In this document: positions 33,374 through 44,102 of the stretch, one piece after another
How the letters are laid out: each line of letters begins with the position of its first letter
Numbering within the stretch: the stretch's first letter is position 1
Source of the DNA: Asterias amurensis
Taxonomy: Eukaryota; Echinodermata; Asteroidea; Forcipulatida; Asteriidae
Reading direction: 5' to 3'
Assembly: GCF_032118995.1 (NCBI RefSeq)
Contig: NC_092657.1
Span: 3,035,891 to 3,099,890 of the forward strand
DNA length: 64,000 nt
The notes under the pieces: generated by a model
What the model saw: the letters and a program-made list of their open reading frames with translations, nothing else
Database searches by the model: none
What the model was told of the DNA's origin: nothing
Translations under genes and position numbers: made by a program

Positions 33374-33559
33374 TTAAAACTGTTTCAAAGTACTGTTTCA
33401 ACTTCTTTAAATGTACTTAATAATAACTGTCTTTATTTTAATGTATGTCAACATTAGATTATAATGAATAAAAACAAAACTAACATTTTCAATGGCTTTT
33501 ATTTTAACATTCAGTGATAACTCTGTGTGAGTGTGTGGACATTGTAGTATTGTGGATAA

Positions 33560-33615
33560 TAAACTCTTTTTTTGGGGGGGGGGGCGGGGGGCGGCGGGAT
33601 GGGGGGTGGCGTGTA
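33560..33615. repeat. G-rich tract
   Basis: Runs of G interrupted by C, CGG and AT. The duplicate at 23508-23530 is shorter. Confidence 0.8.
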
Positions 33616-34738
33616 ACCGCGGTAACGTTTTTCCACAGATCGAACGGTTTCAAAAGCAGAGTGTACTACCACCTTTAAATAGTGTGTCACCTTTTAAAAA
33701 TATTCAATTGGTATAATTCTGATGTTGTTTAAACTTGAGTTTAAATAAGGTCTGGCGTTCGACCATAGCAGCGTCTTTTTTACACAATAATCAGACGCAG
33801 GTATCTGGGCCCAATTTCATAGAGCTGCTTAAGCACCAATTAAGTTAAGCAGAATCTGCTTAGTAAAGTTAGATAACCGGAAAAGACTCCACTCAATTGT
33901 TTTGCTTAAAGTAGCAGCAGCTAAATACCACTCACAAGCAATGAATAATGGCATGACATTTTGGCCAGTAACATGTGTAAAATAGATTAGCTATTTACGT
34001 GCTTAAGCAAATTATGTGCTTAAGTAACAGAAGCGGCCAAGTGGAAAAACGTAAAAGCAAGAGATAAACAACAAACAAAAGGATCACAGAGAAGGTGGCT
34101 GGTGTACCGAAAGAGGTTGGAACACAAAAGACACACATACAATGGTGTGAAAAGGGAAAAGAAAGTACCTAATTAGTGAATAAAAGGACTTAAGCAGGGG
34201 GATGTATTTGTGGGGAAAGGATATCACCTTTTTAGTATGAAAAGGGAAACTAAAAAAAGTTAATTAGTGATTGCAGCATTCTAAAATTGAATGTCCCCAA
34301 AAGGGGGAGTTCTGGGAACAGGATATCACCTTTTTAGTCTGAAAGGGAGAAGAAAGTACGTTTAATTAGTAAACTCGGCAGACTAAAAAGGGGGATATCT
34401 GTAGGGAGGAAAAGGATATCCCTTTTTTAGTCTGCCTCATTCACAACTTAATTACTTTCTTCCCCATCTTCCTATCATAAATTTTGTCTTTTGTGTTCCC
34501 ATCCTTTCGTGATCAAAACATCCACTTCCCCCTTTTCATCCTCTTCCTCGCTTGTTCTGTTTTCCCCATTTCTTTTATCTCTTTTTTGTTTGTTTAGCAA
34601 ATGACGCAGGAGGCACTTCTGGTAACTTTATAATTCCCATTGACACTAGTAAATCGCTACACCGCGCCCTCTTACTGCATGAATGATCCAGTCAAGCGGG
34701 TTCGCTCGTCTCCAGCGCCTTGCTTTAAAGGAACACGT

Positions 34739-35101
34739 TGCCTTGGATCGGACGGGTTGGTCTATAAAAAAGCGTTTGTAACCGTTTTTTATAAAATGCA
34801 TATGGTTTGAAAGATAATTTAAAAGTAGAATACAATGATCCACACAAGTTTGCCTCGAAATTGCGTGGTTTTCCTTTTACTGTGCGAACTAACACGGTCG
34901 GCCATTTATGGGAGTCAAAAGTTTGACTCCCATAAATGACCGACCGTGTTAGTTGACGAGGTAAAAGGAAAACCGTGCAATTTCGAGGTATGTTTGTGTG
35001 GATCATTGTATTCTACTTTTACAGCATCTTTCTACCCAAATGCATATTATAACAAACGCTTTTCAAAGACCAACTCGACCGATCCAAGGCAACGTGTTCC
35101 T
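34739..35101. mobile_element. TTAA-flanked MITE, AGGAACACGTTGCC family
   Basis: TTAA at 34735-34738 and 35102-35105. The element is 363 bp, with a central palindrome GGGAGTCAAAAG/CTTTGACTCCC and mirrored ACACGGTCGG..CCGACCGTGT. It is an uninterrupted copy of the element at 30868-31624. Confidence 0.9.
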
Positions 35102-35105
35102 TTAA

Positions 35106-35780
35106 CCAAAGGCGCTGGGATGGGCAAACGCATCATGCAACGCTCATTGGTTTAATAATGCGCAGGCCCATCATGCATCACACTCACACTGCAACATATT
35201 TCTATACACTACATACGTGACGTACTTCCTGAACAAGAATCTGTTCAAGCGATTAGCCCATCCCAAGCAGCGGTCCTGGATAGACTGGCCGCTGGGGCCG
35301 AGCGAATCAAGTGGGTTGAATCATGTCGTAAGAGGGCGCGCTTCAGCGACTTACACCCGAGCGCGTTACTACTCTACTATCGATCACTGACGTCTTGTAC
35401 GAAGACTACCACCAAACTGGATAAAAGTAATAAAGGTCATGCGTAATAGTCGTCTACCATAATAATTAATAGGCCTACATGAAAATAACAAACTTGTGAA
35501 AATGTTGGCTTAATCCGTTTAACTGAGTCAAAAGAAAAAATGTGTCAAATAAAAAAATATGGTAAAACCATGCAAATTATTTTCAGTGTTACAACCGAGC
35601 TGAACTTCGAGTTTTTTAATTTTCGAATAATGACTTTATTTAAAGAGGGAAATGTTTAATGCTTCTAGGAACTGGTTATCATAAAACTTTCACACTCAAA
35701 TTAAATAACTATGTTTTTGATTCCAAACATTGAGATAGAAATAGTCTACACCTACGTCCAAACCAATCCTCAGTGTTGGG
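35106..35780. other. no recognised gene
   Basis: Moderately GC sequence to 35420 (CGCCCTCTTAC near 34660 has an inverse-like GTAAGAGGGCGCG at 35329). AT-rich after that. No exon signal seen. Confidence 0.4.
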
Positions 35781-35785
35781 GCCAT

Positions 35786-36215
35786 GGATGGTGGATATCA
35801 TGTCCAAAAACAAATCCTACACATGTTGGGGCCGGGTCCCAACAGTTGGGGCAGGTCCCAACAGTTGGGGCATCTCAACTGTAGTTGGGTTTGCCCATTA
35901 GGACTCTACAATTCAGGTTGTAAAGTACAGGATAGCATCCACCAATATTCACTATGAAAACAAAAATAAATTTGTTTCTTTAAGAACCGTTCTTAAAGAA
36001 AAAAATGTTTTTTTTCTTCTCTTGTAAGAAAAAATAAAATAAAAACCCAGACAACATCCAATTACCAATGTCCCCATCCAATTACCAATGTCCCAACTAT
36101 AGTTAGGGGGGTTGTCCCAACTTGAGCACTCAACTATTTGGGACCAGTCACAATTGTAGTTGGTGCGGTTGTCAAGTTGGGACGGAACAACTATACCACG
36201 GATGGTGGATATCAT
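35786..36215. repeat. direct repeats around a TTGGGGC / TGTCCCAACT rich stretch
   Basis: GGATGGTGGATATCAT occurs at about 35787 and again at about 36200. Between them are tandem GTCCCAACAGTTGGGGC units (35827-35875) and CCAATTACCAATGTCCC pairs (36058-36093). Confidence 0.6.
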
Positions 36216-36292
36216 TTTACCCTCTTCTCAAAACCCTGCCCAAATCCCGCTCCTACGAACCCCCTTCGACGCTTCAGTAGGCCCCTCTTACC

Positions 36293-36605
36293 TAGTCTTG
36301 GTTCAAGACTCTCCTGGATTTGTCACAACCCCAACGCGCTATCAACCACGAACCGCTATCACCCGAGAACCGCTATCACAGGAGAGTCTTGGCACATTCG
36401 TTAAATCTCCCCCCCCCAAAAAAAAGGGGCGGGCTCTGCAGGAAACCTACGCACGCGCATTATGTTTCCCCCTGATTTTTGGGGGAGATTTAACGAATGT
36501 GCCAAGACTCTCCTGTGATAGCGGTTCTCGGGTGGTAGCGGTTCGTGTTGGGGGTGATAGCGCGCCCTCTTGTGACAAATCTAGGAGAGTCTTGAACCAA
36601 GACTA
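36293..36605. mobile_element. 313-bp near-complete palindrome (foldback MITE)
   Basis: The ends TAGTCTTGGTTCAAGACTCT and AGAGTCTTGAACCAAGACTA are perfect inverses. The arms continue through ACCGCTATCAC modules and GTTAAATCTCCCC to a GC-rich centre. It carries no coding sequence. Confidence 0.85.
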
Positions 36606-37095
36606 CTCGTACTCCGTGCCTAGAGTGCACTGACCGAGATAATACCATAAGCACATGGAGACCGCATTCCTACCCGCGTTAATATCGACAGATCCCAAAA
36701 GTCAACAGCACCATTCCATACTCCGAGAAAATGACTCTATCAACCGGACTCAGCACCCAGGCATTGTACCACTCTGATCCCCCGTGCTCCCCCTGGTCCT
36801 CGCGCCGCTGGAGTCCTTTGGGTTTTCGGAGTCTTTATGGCCGTTCTACATTCCAGCCTTGTTCAGAAGTGGCTGTGATTGACTGACACATTCGACAGTT
36901 AACCCGTCTTGTCCTAGATTAGAGTTTCTAAATCGCATTTTGAAACTGGAAAGTGCAAAGGGGGCAATCTCCCAACAAAAGCACAAAGGAAACACTAGTC
37001 GAAGTTCGGAGGAATATTTTTCTTCAACAGTTTGAGAATTTTTTTTTTAAAGGCACAGGGGCCTCGTAAACGACGCCATTAATAGTGCTGTACTT

Positions 37096-37270
37096 CAAGG
37101 CACTGGACACTATTGGTAATTGTCAAAGACCAGTTTTCTCACTTGGTGTATCCCAACATAATATGCATAAAATAACAACTTGTCAAAGTTTTGACTCAAC
37201 TCGTCAACTCGTCACTCAGAAAAAAATTCTTGTTGCATAGAATTAATTGAAATGTGTGCTTTCAGATGCC
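37096..37270. repeat. left part of an AGGCAGTGGACAC MITE
   Basis: AAGGCACTGGACACTATTGG, CAAAGACCAGTTTTCTCACT and GTGTGCTTTCAGATGCC keep the family order, then stop at a poly-T run (37291-37310). No right end. Confidence 0.7.
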
Positions 37271-38156
37271 TAAAAATAATAATAGGCCTCTTTTTTTTTT
37301 TTTTTTTTTTTATAATTCAGTGAATGACTCAATCTTTAAGCATGACTCAATGCAAGGCCCATTTATGACTCAAGTATTACTCAATCAAGACACGAGCAAG
37401 ACTCAAGCAAGACTCAGACATGTAGGCCTACTCCAAAAACTTTGAAATATGTATCTGATTTCCTTTATTTGGTGTATTATGGTATCCAACCAGAACTGCT
37501 AATTTGGATGAATTTCGACTTTAAAAATGCTCGTTGCAAACGCAAGTTCAGTACAAAAATGCGCCCCATTGTAACAGGTTGGAAATTATGTGTAGGCCCA
37601 TGTAGGCCTAAGAAACAAAATTACAGAAAATTCCCATTGGCATGTTTGAAACGTGGACACTTTAAAATTGCACCGTTTGGTTTAGGTGTGTATAGACAAA
37701 TTTCCCCCACACAATTGTGCAGGGCCTAGCATTGTGTCTACCATCTCCAATGGCTTTGTTAGAGAATGGGACACTGTATTCGATTGCACTGTTTCGTTTA
37801 GGTGTATAAAGAAAAATTTACCCTAACCTAAAATTTAATGTAATAGTATTGTGTCCATCATTATCTCAAATAATGGCTAATGCCCTGCAGTGATTAAAAC
37901 GTCAAGTTCCTTCCTGCCTGCCTCATGAGGATCCGGACGCGCAATCCGGACCAAGAGACAGGTAAATAAACTACAAGCAAGTCTAATTACACGTTTAATT
38001 GTTTCCTCATCCGCGCTCCATGGATTTCCTAAATCAATCAATCAATCGATAATAACAGTCAATACAGGAAAGGAGGAACTGATTGTGATTGTTACTGCAG
38101 CCAGAACAAAGCGCCATGTACACCAAATAATCGAGTCAATGTCAAGGTCATGTTAA
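37271..38156. other. no recognised gene
   Basis: Poly-T tract at 37291-37310 and a short CAAGACTCAAG/ACTCAA-rich stretch at 37320-37410. Two related blocks contain GCACCGTTTGGTTTAGGTGT (37669) and GCACTGTTTCGTTTAGGTGT (37785), a local duplication. No coding signal. Confidence 0.45.
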
Positions 38157-38340
38157 AGACACTGGACACTTCTGGTAATAATTACCAAAAGTAACCTAAC
38201 AACTAACTTGTAACGAGCAAAGGAGAGGTGTTGATACTATTTTGTATTATTAAACACTGTGAGAAATTTGCTCCTTCAGAACAAAGAGCTGCTCTGAAGT
38301 AATAGCTCTTGAGAAGGAGGCAACACACTTCTGTAGGCTT
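38157..38340. repeat. truncated AGGCAGTGGACAC MITE
   Basis: TTAA at 38153-38156 precedes AGACACTGGACACTTCTGG. The interior GAGAAATTTGCTCC follows. The right end is lost where a TTCACACGAG-type repeat begins (about 38370). Confidence 0.65.
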
Positions 38341-38550
38341 CATCATGCCAGTATGTATGCAGCATAGTTGTACAATTGTATTACCTCGTGTGAAAGGACA
38401 CGTTTGTTCTACGGTCAAAGTTCTCTTACGAAACTTGTCGAACATTGCTACATTTTAATACGACCATGGTTAAACTAAGCAAGGGATCCCAGTTAAAGTG
38501 CTTTCGTGTGAAACGAACATCGTTTATCCATGGTTTATCGGTCACCCCAG

Positions 38551-38643
38551 GTCTGCCAGAGATCCTGGCTCCATCTACTGACGAAGGACTGTATCTACTG
38601 ACTGGCGACTGTCCAAAGTGGATACCAAACAAAGAAAACCCCG
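38551..38643 (+). CDS. isolated exon-like block, gene unknown
   Basis: Bounded by CACCCCAG on the left and G|GTAAAT on the right. 93 bp, symmetric phase 1-1. It reads LPEILAPSTDEGLYLLTGDC followed by PKWIPNKENP, a composition that looks protein-like. No neighbouring exon was found, so it may be a relic, a captured exon or chance. Confidence 0.25.
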
Positions 38644-39532
38644 GTAAATATTATCACTGACTCCAAAAATACCATTGTGTCCGGTGTAGATTAACCGCTA
38701 GCGTAAACATGGAGCTAAAAGTTTAGAAGTATTAATGAGGTGCGGGTATGTCTCATGGTAGACTCGATTCAAGTCCCGTTGTCGTGCGAGAGGTCCCTAA
38801 GCATATCCGCCGTCAAAATGTAGGTATTGTGGTCGCGGTTGGGGGAGTTTTCTGACGTTAGGCGATGGGACTGAATATAAAAGGACTCTCTTGGGACTTG
38901 AGTCAAGTCTAGTCCAATGAGAGAGAAATGGCATAATTGATAACAGTTGTGTCTCTCAACAGAGACTGGTTTCTACAGAACCAGTGATTTCATTTGATGT
39001 TAATCTCCTTTGCCCATTTACGCTATATGTTATCTCTGTGGAATACAACCTTCAAGCCCCGAGGGTGTTATTTTACCTACCCTGTGCCCCCCCCCCCACC
39101 CCTCCGCACGTGTTACGTTGTAAAAACTAAAATCTACAATTAACATTTCCAATTTGAGGAAATGTTATTAAGAACAAAGAGCAAGGACCAGGTACAAAAA
39201 AGGCAGAACCAGCTCTGGATTGAGCAATCAGTGCAGAACGATCACAAAACCTGACCAAGTTGACCGAAGGGGAACCGATTTGTCATTAAAAACATGTTTC
39301 ATACTTGTCTACTTTTCGAATCATTAAGGACAAGAATTTGGTACAAAGGCAGAACACAACATGAAGCACCCATTCAATATACAGAAGAGTCACACTCTGT
39401 CAAAGTAATAATGCCCAATTCGCAAAAAGGTCAAAGAGTTGTGACGTTGGTCAAATACAATCGCATGACCTTCAACAAGGCCCTTCAAAAGAAAATAAAG
39501 AAACACCAACTCGTCACAAACTACAGTCAGGT
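38644..39532. other. no recognised gene
   Basis: Unique-looking sequence with a poly-C run at 39089-39099. A frame at 39294-39551 lacks motifs and runs into a repeat. Confidence 0.4.
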
Positions 39533-39684
39533 CCAGGGGCCAATTTCATAGAGCTGCTTAAGCACGAAAAAAGCTCGCTTATTTTACACATGTTACTGGC
39601 CAAAATTTCCTGCCATATACATTGCTTATGACTAGTATTAAGCTGTTGTTTAGGCCTTAAGCAGCTCTATGAAATTGGACCCAG
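39533..39684. repeat. inverted-repeat element, ATTTCATAGAGCTGC family
   Basis: GGGGCCAATTTCATAGAGCT at the left, AGCTCTATGAAATTGGACCC at the right. This is a short and well-kept copy. Confidence 0.8.
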
Positions 39685-39747
39685 ATAAGATGTTTCCTTC
39701 ACACGACCCGGGACCGCACGGACCAAAAAGTGGCAATATTTTATTAA

Positions 39748-40162
39748 AGGCTCTGGACACTATTGGTAACTACTTCAAATCATTTCATTGTTAATAGTAT
39801 AAAAACTGACTTGGTACGAGCAATGGAGAGCTGTTGATAGTATAAAACATTGTGAGAAACGGCTCCCTCTGAACATGGAGCAATCTAGTGTATTGCTCCA
39901 TGGTCTGAAGTAACGCAGTTTTTAGAAGAAAGAGGTTATTATTTCTCACTCAAATAATAAAACACTTCAGCTGGAACTTTTTTATTGTGCATATTATGAA
40001 AGCACACAAGTTCAACAGAGTGTTTTTCCTGTCAATATTCTCTTGCAACTTCGATGACCAAATGAGCCCAAATTTTCACAGGTTTGTTATTTAATGCATT
40101 ATGTTGTGATACACCAAGTGGGAATACTGGTCTTTGACAATTACCAAACATGTCCAGTGCCT
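39748..40162. mobile_element. TTAA-flanked MITE, AGGCAGTGGACAC family, with micro-insertion
   Basis: TTAA at 39744-39747 and 40163-40166. It starts AGGCTCTGGACACTATTGGT and ends TGTCCAGTGCCT. At 39873-39903 it is interrupted by the 31-bp palindrome described separately. Confidence 0.88.
39873..39903. mobile_element. 31-bp micro-palindrome with 5-bp target duplication
   Basis: Arms CATGGAGCAA and TTGCTCCATG. TCTGA is found directly before (39868-39872) and directly after (39904-39908). Other family copies (for example near 62110) read CTCTGAAGTAAC without the insert. Confidence 0.75.
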
Positions 40163-40772
40163 TTAATACACCTCCACGTTTAAGTTGACCGTTGGACTAT
40201 AATTATTATACCCTCACAAGAAAAAACACACACGATCACTTGGGATTGAGTGCAGCTTGACATTGGTGCGTACGGTCCTTCGATACAATCTGGTTTTGTC
40301 TTCAATGGTCGACGGGGTACCCGTGAAAAACCTTGAGTGCGTGTATCAACAGCTCTACGACCCTGGCCATTGAAAAAGGTGACAGGCCTATAAAAACACA
40401 ACAACCCACTACAAGGCCCGTAAAAAACTGTATCTGGCGATTGTAGTTTGTGGTACTTCAATGCGGTGAGAGAGCGTGGACTATAGAAACCGCAGCGGGG
40501 CTTGAAGTTCGCAGCACACGTCGCGTTTCTGTGGGATTGTTATTAGACCGGGAGTTGCGCTGAGCTAGTACGGAGCTGTTTTTTTCTTCTTCGTAAAGCG
40601 GATCAGTAGTTACAAAAGGAACTTCAGTGCTGTGAAAAGATTCGAGTGGAATCAAATATAAGCCCAAACTACAGCGAGGTACAGATTTGGTGCTGGTGAC
40701 TTCTCATTCAGAGACACACGTCTTGAGTTATTTACAAGTGCCCATAAGTTTCTTAGAAGTAAACTTTCGCGC

Positions 40773-40780
40773 TATAAAAT
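40773..40780 (+). promoter_or_regulatory. TATA box (TATAAAAT) of a candidate promoter
   Basis: TATAAAAT sits about 25-30 bp before CAGTCGG (40802), a plausible initiator. It lies about 500 bp before the candidate first coding exon at 41277. The surrounding sequence is free of the dispersed repeats seen elsewhere, which favours host promoter DNA. Confidence 0.4.
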
Positions 40781-41276
40781 ATACAGGAAGCCAACACAGT
40801 GCAGTCGGAAATCTGCAATTAGCGAAACAATTTATTGGTGAGCAGTGACGCTACGTGTATAAACATCGGCCCCCATTTGGGTGAGTGGTCACTCCACACT
40901 GTAGGTATTGCGTCTTCAAGGTCAGAACGTGGAGGCTGGATAACTCACACTTGTTGCCACCACAAGCAGATGGAAAACCAAGCTACGGAGAAGTAAAATC
41001 TGCATTCCGTATAATGACGTAACTAATTACATCAACTGACCACCATTTATTGAATCCGTACTAGCGAACCACAGTGTATTTCCCTCCTCCATGCAAAGCG
41101 CAAGGACCAGCTAGATTTCTAGAACCAACTTCAGAAGGGTGACTTGGATTTGACGTTTCATTTCGTGGGAGGAAGGTTTGAAACAGGTGAAGGGTTTGGA
41201 GCAACAGGTGCGCCTAGATTTGTCTTTTTGTAGGAAGTGTTTTTTTTGTGGAAAGGAACAGTTTTTGTTCTTCAAG

Positions 41277-41358
41277 ATGTTTCCGAAGGGAACAGTACCG
41301 GACAAGCTGGTGAAGAAGGAAGCGATGGTGTATATTGTAGGTGAGAAGGATGTACAGG
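41277..41358 (+). CDS. candidate first coding exon of an unidentified gene
   Basis: An ATG with A at -3 opens 27 codons ending at CAG|GTAAGA, a near-perfect donor. The frame reads MFPKGTVPDKLVKKEAMVYI and VGEKDVQ. It ends in phase 1. The frame is also open upstream to about 41178. No matching downstream exon was found in the remaining 22 kb, so the gene would have a long first intron or end outside the window. I do not recognise the protein. Confidence 0.4.
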
Positions 41359-41972
41359 TAAGATATGACAATTGTATAGTTATCTAGTTTTTGTGTGTTG
41401 CTCAGTCTTTATAATAATAATAATCTTGTGTGACTACTGCAGTTTACTCGACCATTTACCGTACAAATGGACACTTTATTTATATCAATGTCACGTGAGA
41501 CAATGTCAATCTCATGACACTAACATACGTAGTAATCTAACAATAACACTTGATTAACTCAACTGCAATGAAAAAACAAAAACAAAAACAGAGATAACGC
41601 AGAAAGACACGGCTTTCAAAATTGTTTTGTGGTGTCTTTGATTTCTCTTCCTTTGCATTGACTGCTGCCATTTTACCTCAACTTGTCAACCTGTATAGTT
41701 GCGTTAATCGTAAAAGGCCGTGTCACACATTTCTACCCTATGGTCACACGAGGCACCTTTAGTGGAGCTACAGTACAGTGTGTGGGAAAGAGTTTCTATT
41801 CCAATTTGGATGGATTTTATTATTCTGTTAAAAACTAAAAGGACCCGTACGCTGTAACTTCTTAAAGTCACTTTGTAGAAAAAATTCACCGCAGGAATGT
41901 ATACTCGTTAACTAGTGCTGACTATAATTGTAATACAAATTTCGTAGAGAGCTATTCGAGGCTAAAAACCAT
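41359..41972. other. no gene; presumed intron
   Basis: AT-rich, with an (ATAATA) run at 41410-41424 and a TTCACACGAG-type fragment at about 41730-41760. Confidence 0.4.
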
Positions 41973-41984
41973 GGATGGAGGTAG

Positions 41985-42041
41985 TTGCGATAATGTAACC
42001 CTCCTCTCGCCGTCGGGAGGAGGGTTACGTTATCGCAACTA
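41985..42041. mobile_element. 57-bp hairpin flanked by 12-bp direct repeats
   Basis: The arms GCGATAATGTAACCCTCCT and AGGAGGGTTACGTTATCGC differ at one base, around a loop CTCGCCGTCGGG. GGATGGAGGTAG lies directly before (41973-41984) and after (42042-42053), as expected of a target-site duplication. Confidence 0.7.
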
Positions 42042-42053
42042 GGATGGAGGTAG

Positions 42054-42890
42054 CTTAAACCAAATTACCAATCTAACTTCTAATTGATAGTATAAGTTGA
42101 ACCAGGAGAGACCATGCATGTTACTACTGTATAAAATATGTGGAAAGTAGAAGCACATGCAAAGCCCACTCTATGGGTTGTCCATGAACGCACGAACACA
42201 CTCAAATGGTAAATTGATAAAGAGACATGCTATCAAATTCAAACGGTTGTTCAAACTCTTTTATTTTTGAATCGTATCATTGTGCGCTCCGGCGTCACTG
42301 TGGTGGGTTGGCACCCACCCACCGAACACAAACTCATCGGTAAACATTTACATTTCCCATGTATTACCATAATACCTCATTGACTTAATTTTATGGCCAA
42401 TGTTTAGTTTCCGGGAAAAGTTCCTTGACGTTTATTTACACATCTGTAAATCTTTTGTGACGCTAGGCCACCCCCATTAGCTTGAAGGTCACGTGGTTCC
42501 TTCTGGTCTCACACGCTGCTGACTGACCATGACCACGCAAACCCAATTCATTCGTAAAAGATTGCATAATACAATAAACGGTTTCAAAGAAATAATAAAA
42601 CTGGGCTTTAGGCCTTCCGACTAGCGTCAAGAAAGCAACTTCCGAAGAAAATAATTAGCGAGTGTGATTAAATTGCACTAAGCTGTTGACCATGTAACCA
42701 TGTAACCATGTAACCATGCACTATGATGTAACCCTAACAAAAAAAGTGTGATGTTTACCGCTCCTAACAATGGTTGTTGTACATGATATGTACATGTATA
42801 CCGTCGCAGTGTTAAGTGTGTAAAGTAAACCCATAAAACATATATACGCATTAACTGGGCACAACTTGAGAAAAATCAATTGTTAGAAAT
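42054..42890. other. no recognised gene
   Basis: Contains a four-fold CATGTAACC run at 42691-42717. Otherwise unremarkable. Confidence 0.4.
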
Positions 42891-43360
42891 GACTTGGATA
42901 CGAAGTGACTTGGGTACGAAGTGACTTGGGTACGAAGTGACTTGGGTACGAAGTGACTTGGGTACGAAGTGACTTGGGTACGAAGTGACTTGGGTACGAA
43001 GTGACTTGGGTACGAAGTGACTTGGGTACGAAGTGACTTGGGTACGAAGTGACTTGGGTATGAAGTGACTTGGGTACGAAGTGACTTGGGGACGAAGTGA
43101 CTTGGGTACGAAGTGACTTGGGTACGAAGTGACTTGGGTACGAAGTGACTTGGGTACGAAGTGACTTGGGTACGAAGTGACTTGGGTACGAAGTGACTTG
43201 GGTACGAAGTGACTTGGGTACGAAGTGACTTGGGGACGAAGTGACTTGGGTACGAAGTGACATGGGTACGAAGTGACCTGAAGAAGTGATTTGGGTACGA
43301 ATTGGGTACGAAGTGACTTGGTTACGAAATAAATAACGATGTGACCTGGGTACGAAGTGG
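42891..43360. repeat. 16-bp minisatellite, about 24 regular units plus degenerate tail
   Basis: The unit is GGTACGAAGTGACTTG, very uniform from 42891 to about 43270, then decaying. The same motif family occurs at 2181-2275. Because 16 is not a multiple of three, the open frame on the minus strand needs three units per cycle and is a by-product. Confidence 0.95.
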
Positions 43361-43375
43361 TCGACAGTCAGGCCA

Positions 43376-43556
43376 TCCGCCTGTATGCTTCGTTTTTGAA
43401 CACCGAGGCATGTTATTCCTGGTAAGTGTCACCACCCTATGAGGAAATTGTACATTTCTACTGGAGCATTTCAAGGGCATTTAAAGGCAATGACAAGGGA
43501 GCATGTAGGCAATCGCCTTCGTTGCCACCGTAAAGTATAAGACCTGATGTAGGCAT
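43376..43556. mobile_element. CAGGCCTG-ended repeat
   Basis: The landmark order is GTATGCTTCGTTTTTGAA, CTATGAGGAAATTGTA, TTCTACTGGAGCATTTCAAG, AGGCAATCGCCTTCGTTGCC. Copies recur at 44673, 50390, 52148, 53134, 56376 and 60284 (inverse). Ends CAGGCCTG are inverted. Confidence 0.75.
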
Positions 43557-43764
43557 ACAAGTGCCCGAGCTGAACTGATATTCATCAGAAAATACGCAAA
43601 AATCATAGCGAGTTTATTCTAGTGACGTGCCCCAGCTGTTTTACTATTCCATACACCAAATCATGACCAAACCAACTCCAGATTGTATTTCCTATTTGCA
43701 AATCCCACTAAAGCTCCTTCTAAAAAAAAATAAGGAGTTATGTGGAAATCCTATCGAGGGGGGT

Positions 43765-43784
43765 GTGGGGGGGGGGGGGGGGGA
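43765..43784. repeat. poly-G tract
   Basis: About 17 consecutive G following GTGTGG. One of several such tracts (22749, 23508, 32179, 32926, 33570, 51995, 59562). Confidence 0.85.
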
Positions 43785-44102
43785 GACTACATTCTTCCTC
43801 TGTAATTGATTACGACGAATGTTGTAGTGCATTGACTGTTGACTGTTGACAAAACAGATACCCGATCGGATATGTATTGTACATGGGAGCTTTCCGTTGT
43901 AATATTTATGGTATGCAGAAAAAGGAAGGGAGTTAAGAGAAACTATCTGGCCTAGTGTATATACGCTGTGTAAACAGTCAAATCTGTGCCCGTTCAACCG
44001 TAGTGAAATCAGCAAAATGCCAATTGCCGGTTAAAACACCTGAGGACATGCTGGCTATAGAATAGTGAAAAAGATGACGGACTTGTGAAATCACGAGTTA
44101 AC

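Larger units (their letters stand above)
24613..34605. repeat. segmental duplication, copy B (about 10 kb)
   Basis: Same order as copy A. The junction at 24603-24624 has CAGACTACCA twice, 10 bp apart. The end GTTTAGCAAATGAC (34592-34605) matches the end of copy A (24591-24604). The extra length comes mainly from mobile insertions at 29044-30843, 30868-31624 (itself containing 31167-31528) and 32771-33373. Confidence 0.92.

Noticed and set aside
17689-34605. Assembly artefact as the explanation for the two FREP-like copies
   Set aside because: The copies differ by clustered replacements, unit numbers and four mobile insertions with clean empty sites. Collapsed-haplotype or duplicated-haplotype errors remain possible but are less likely with a head-to-tail junction.
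42883-43263. 126-codon minus-strand frame of repeated SLRTQVTSYPSHFVPK-type residues
   Set aside because: By-product of the 16-bp minisatellite; no start context and no neighbouring exons.
42891-43360. CRISPR-like direct repeats (also 29459-30190)
   Set aside because: Units are contiguous, without unique spacers, and the DNA is from an animal nucleus.
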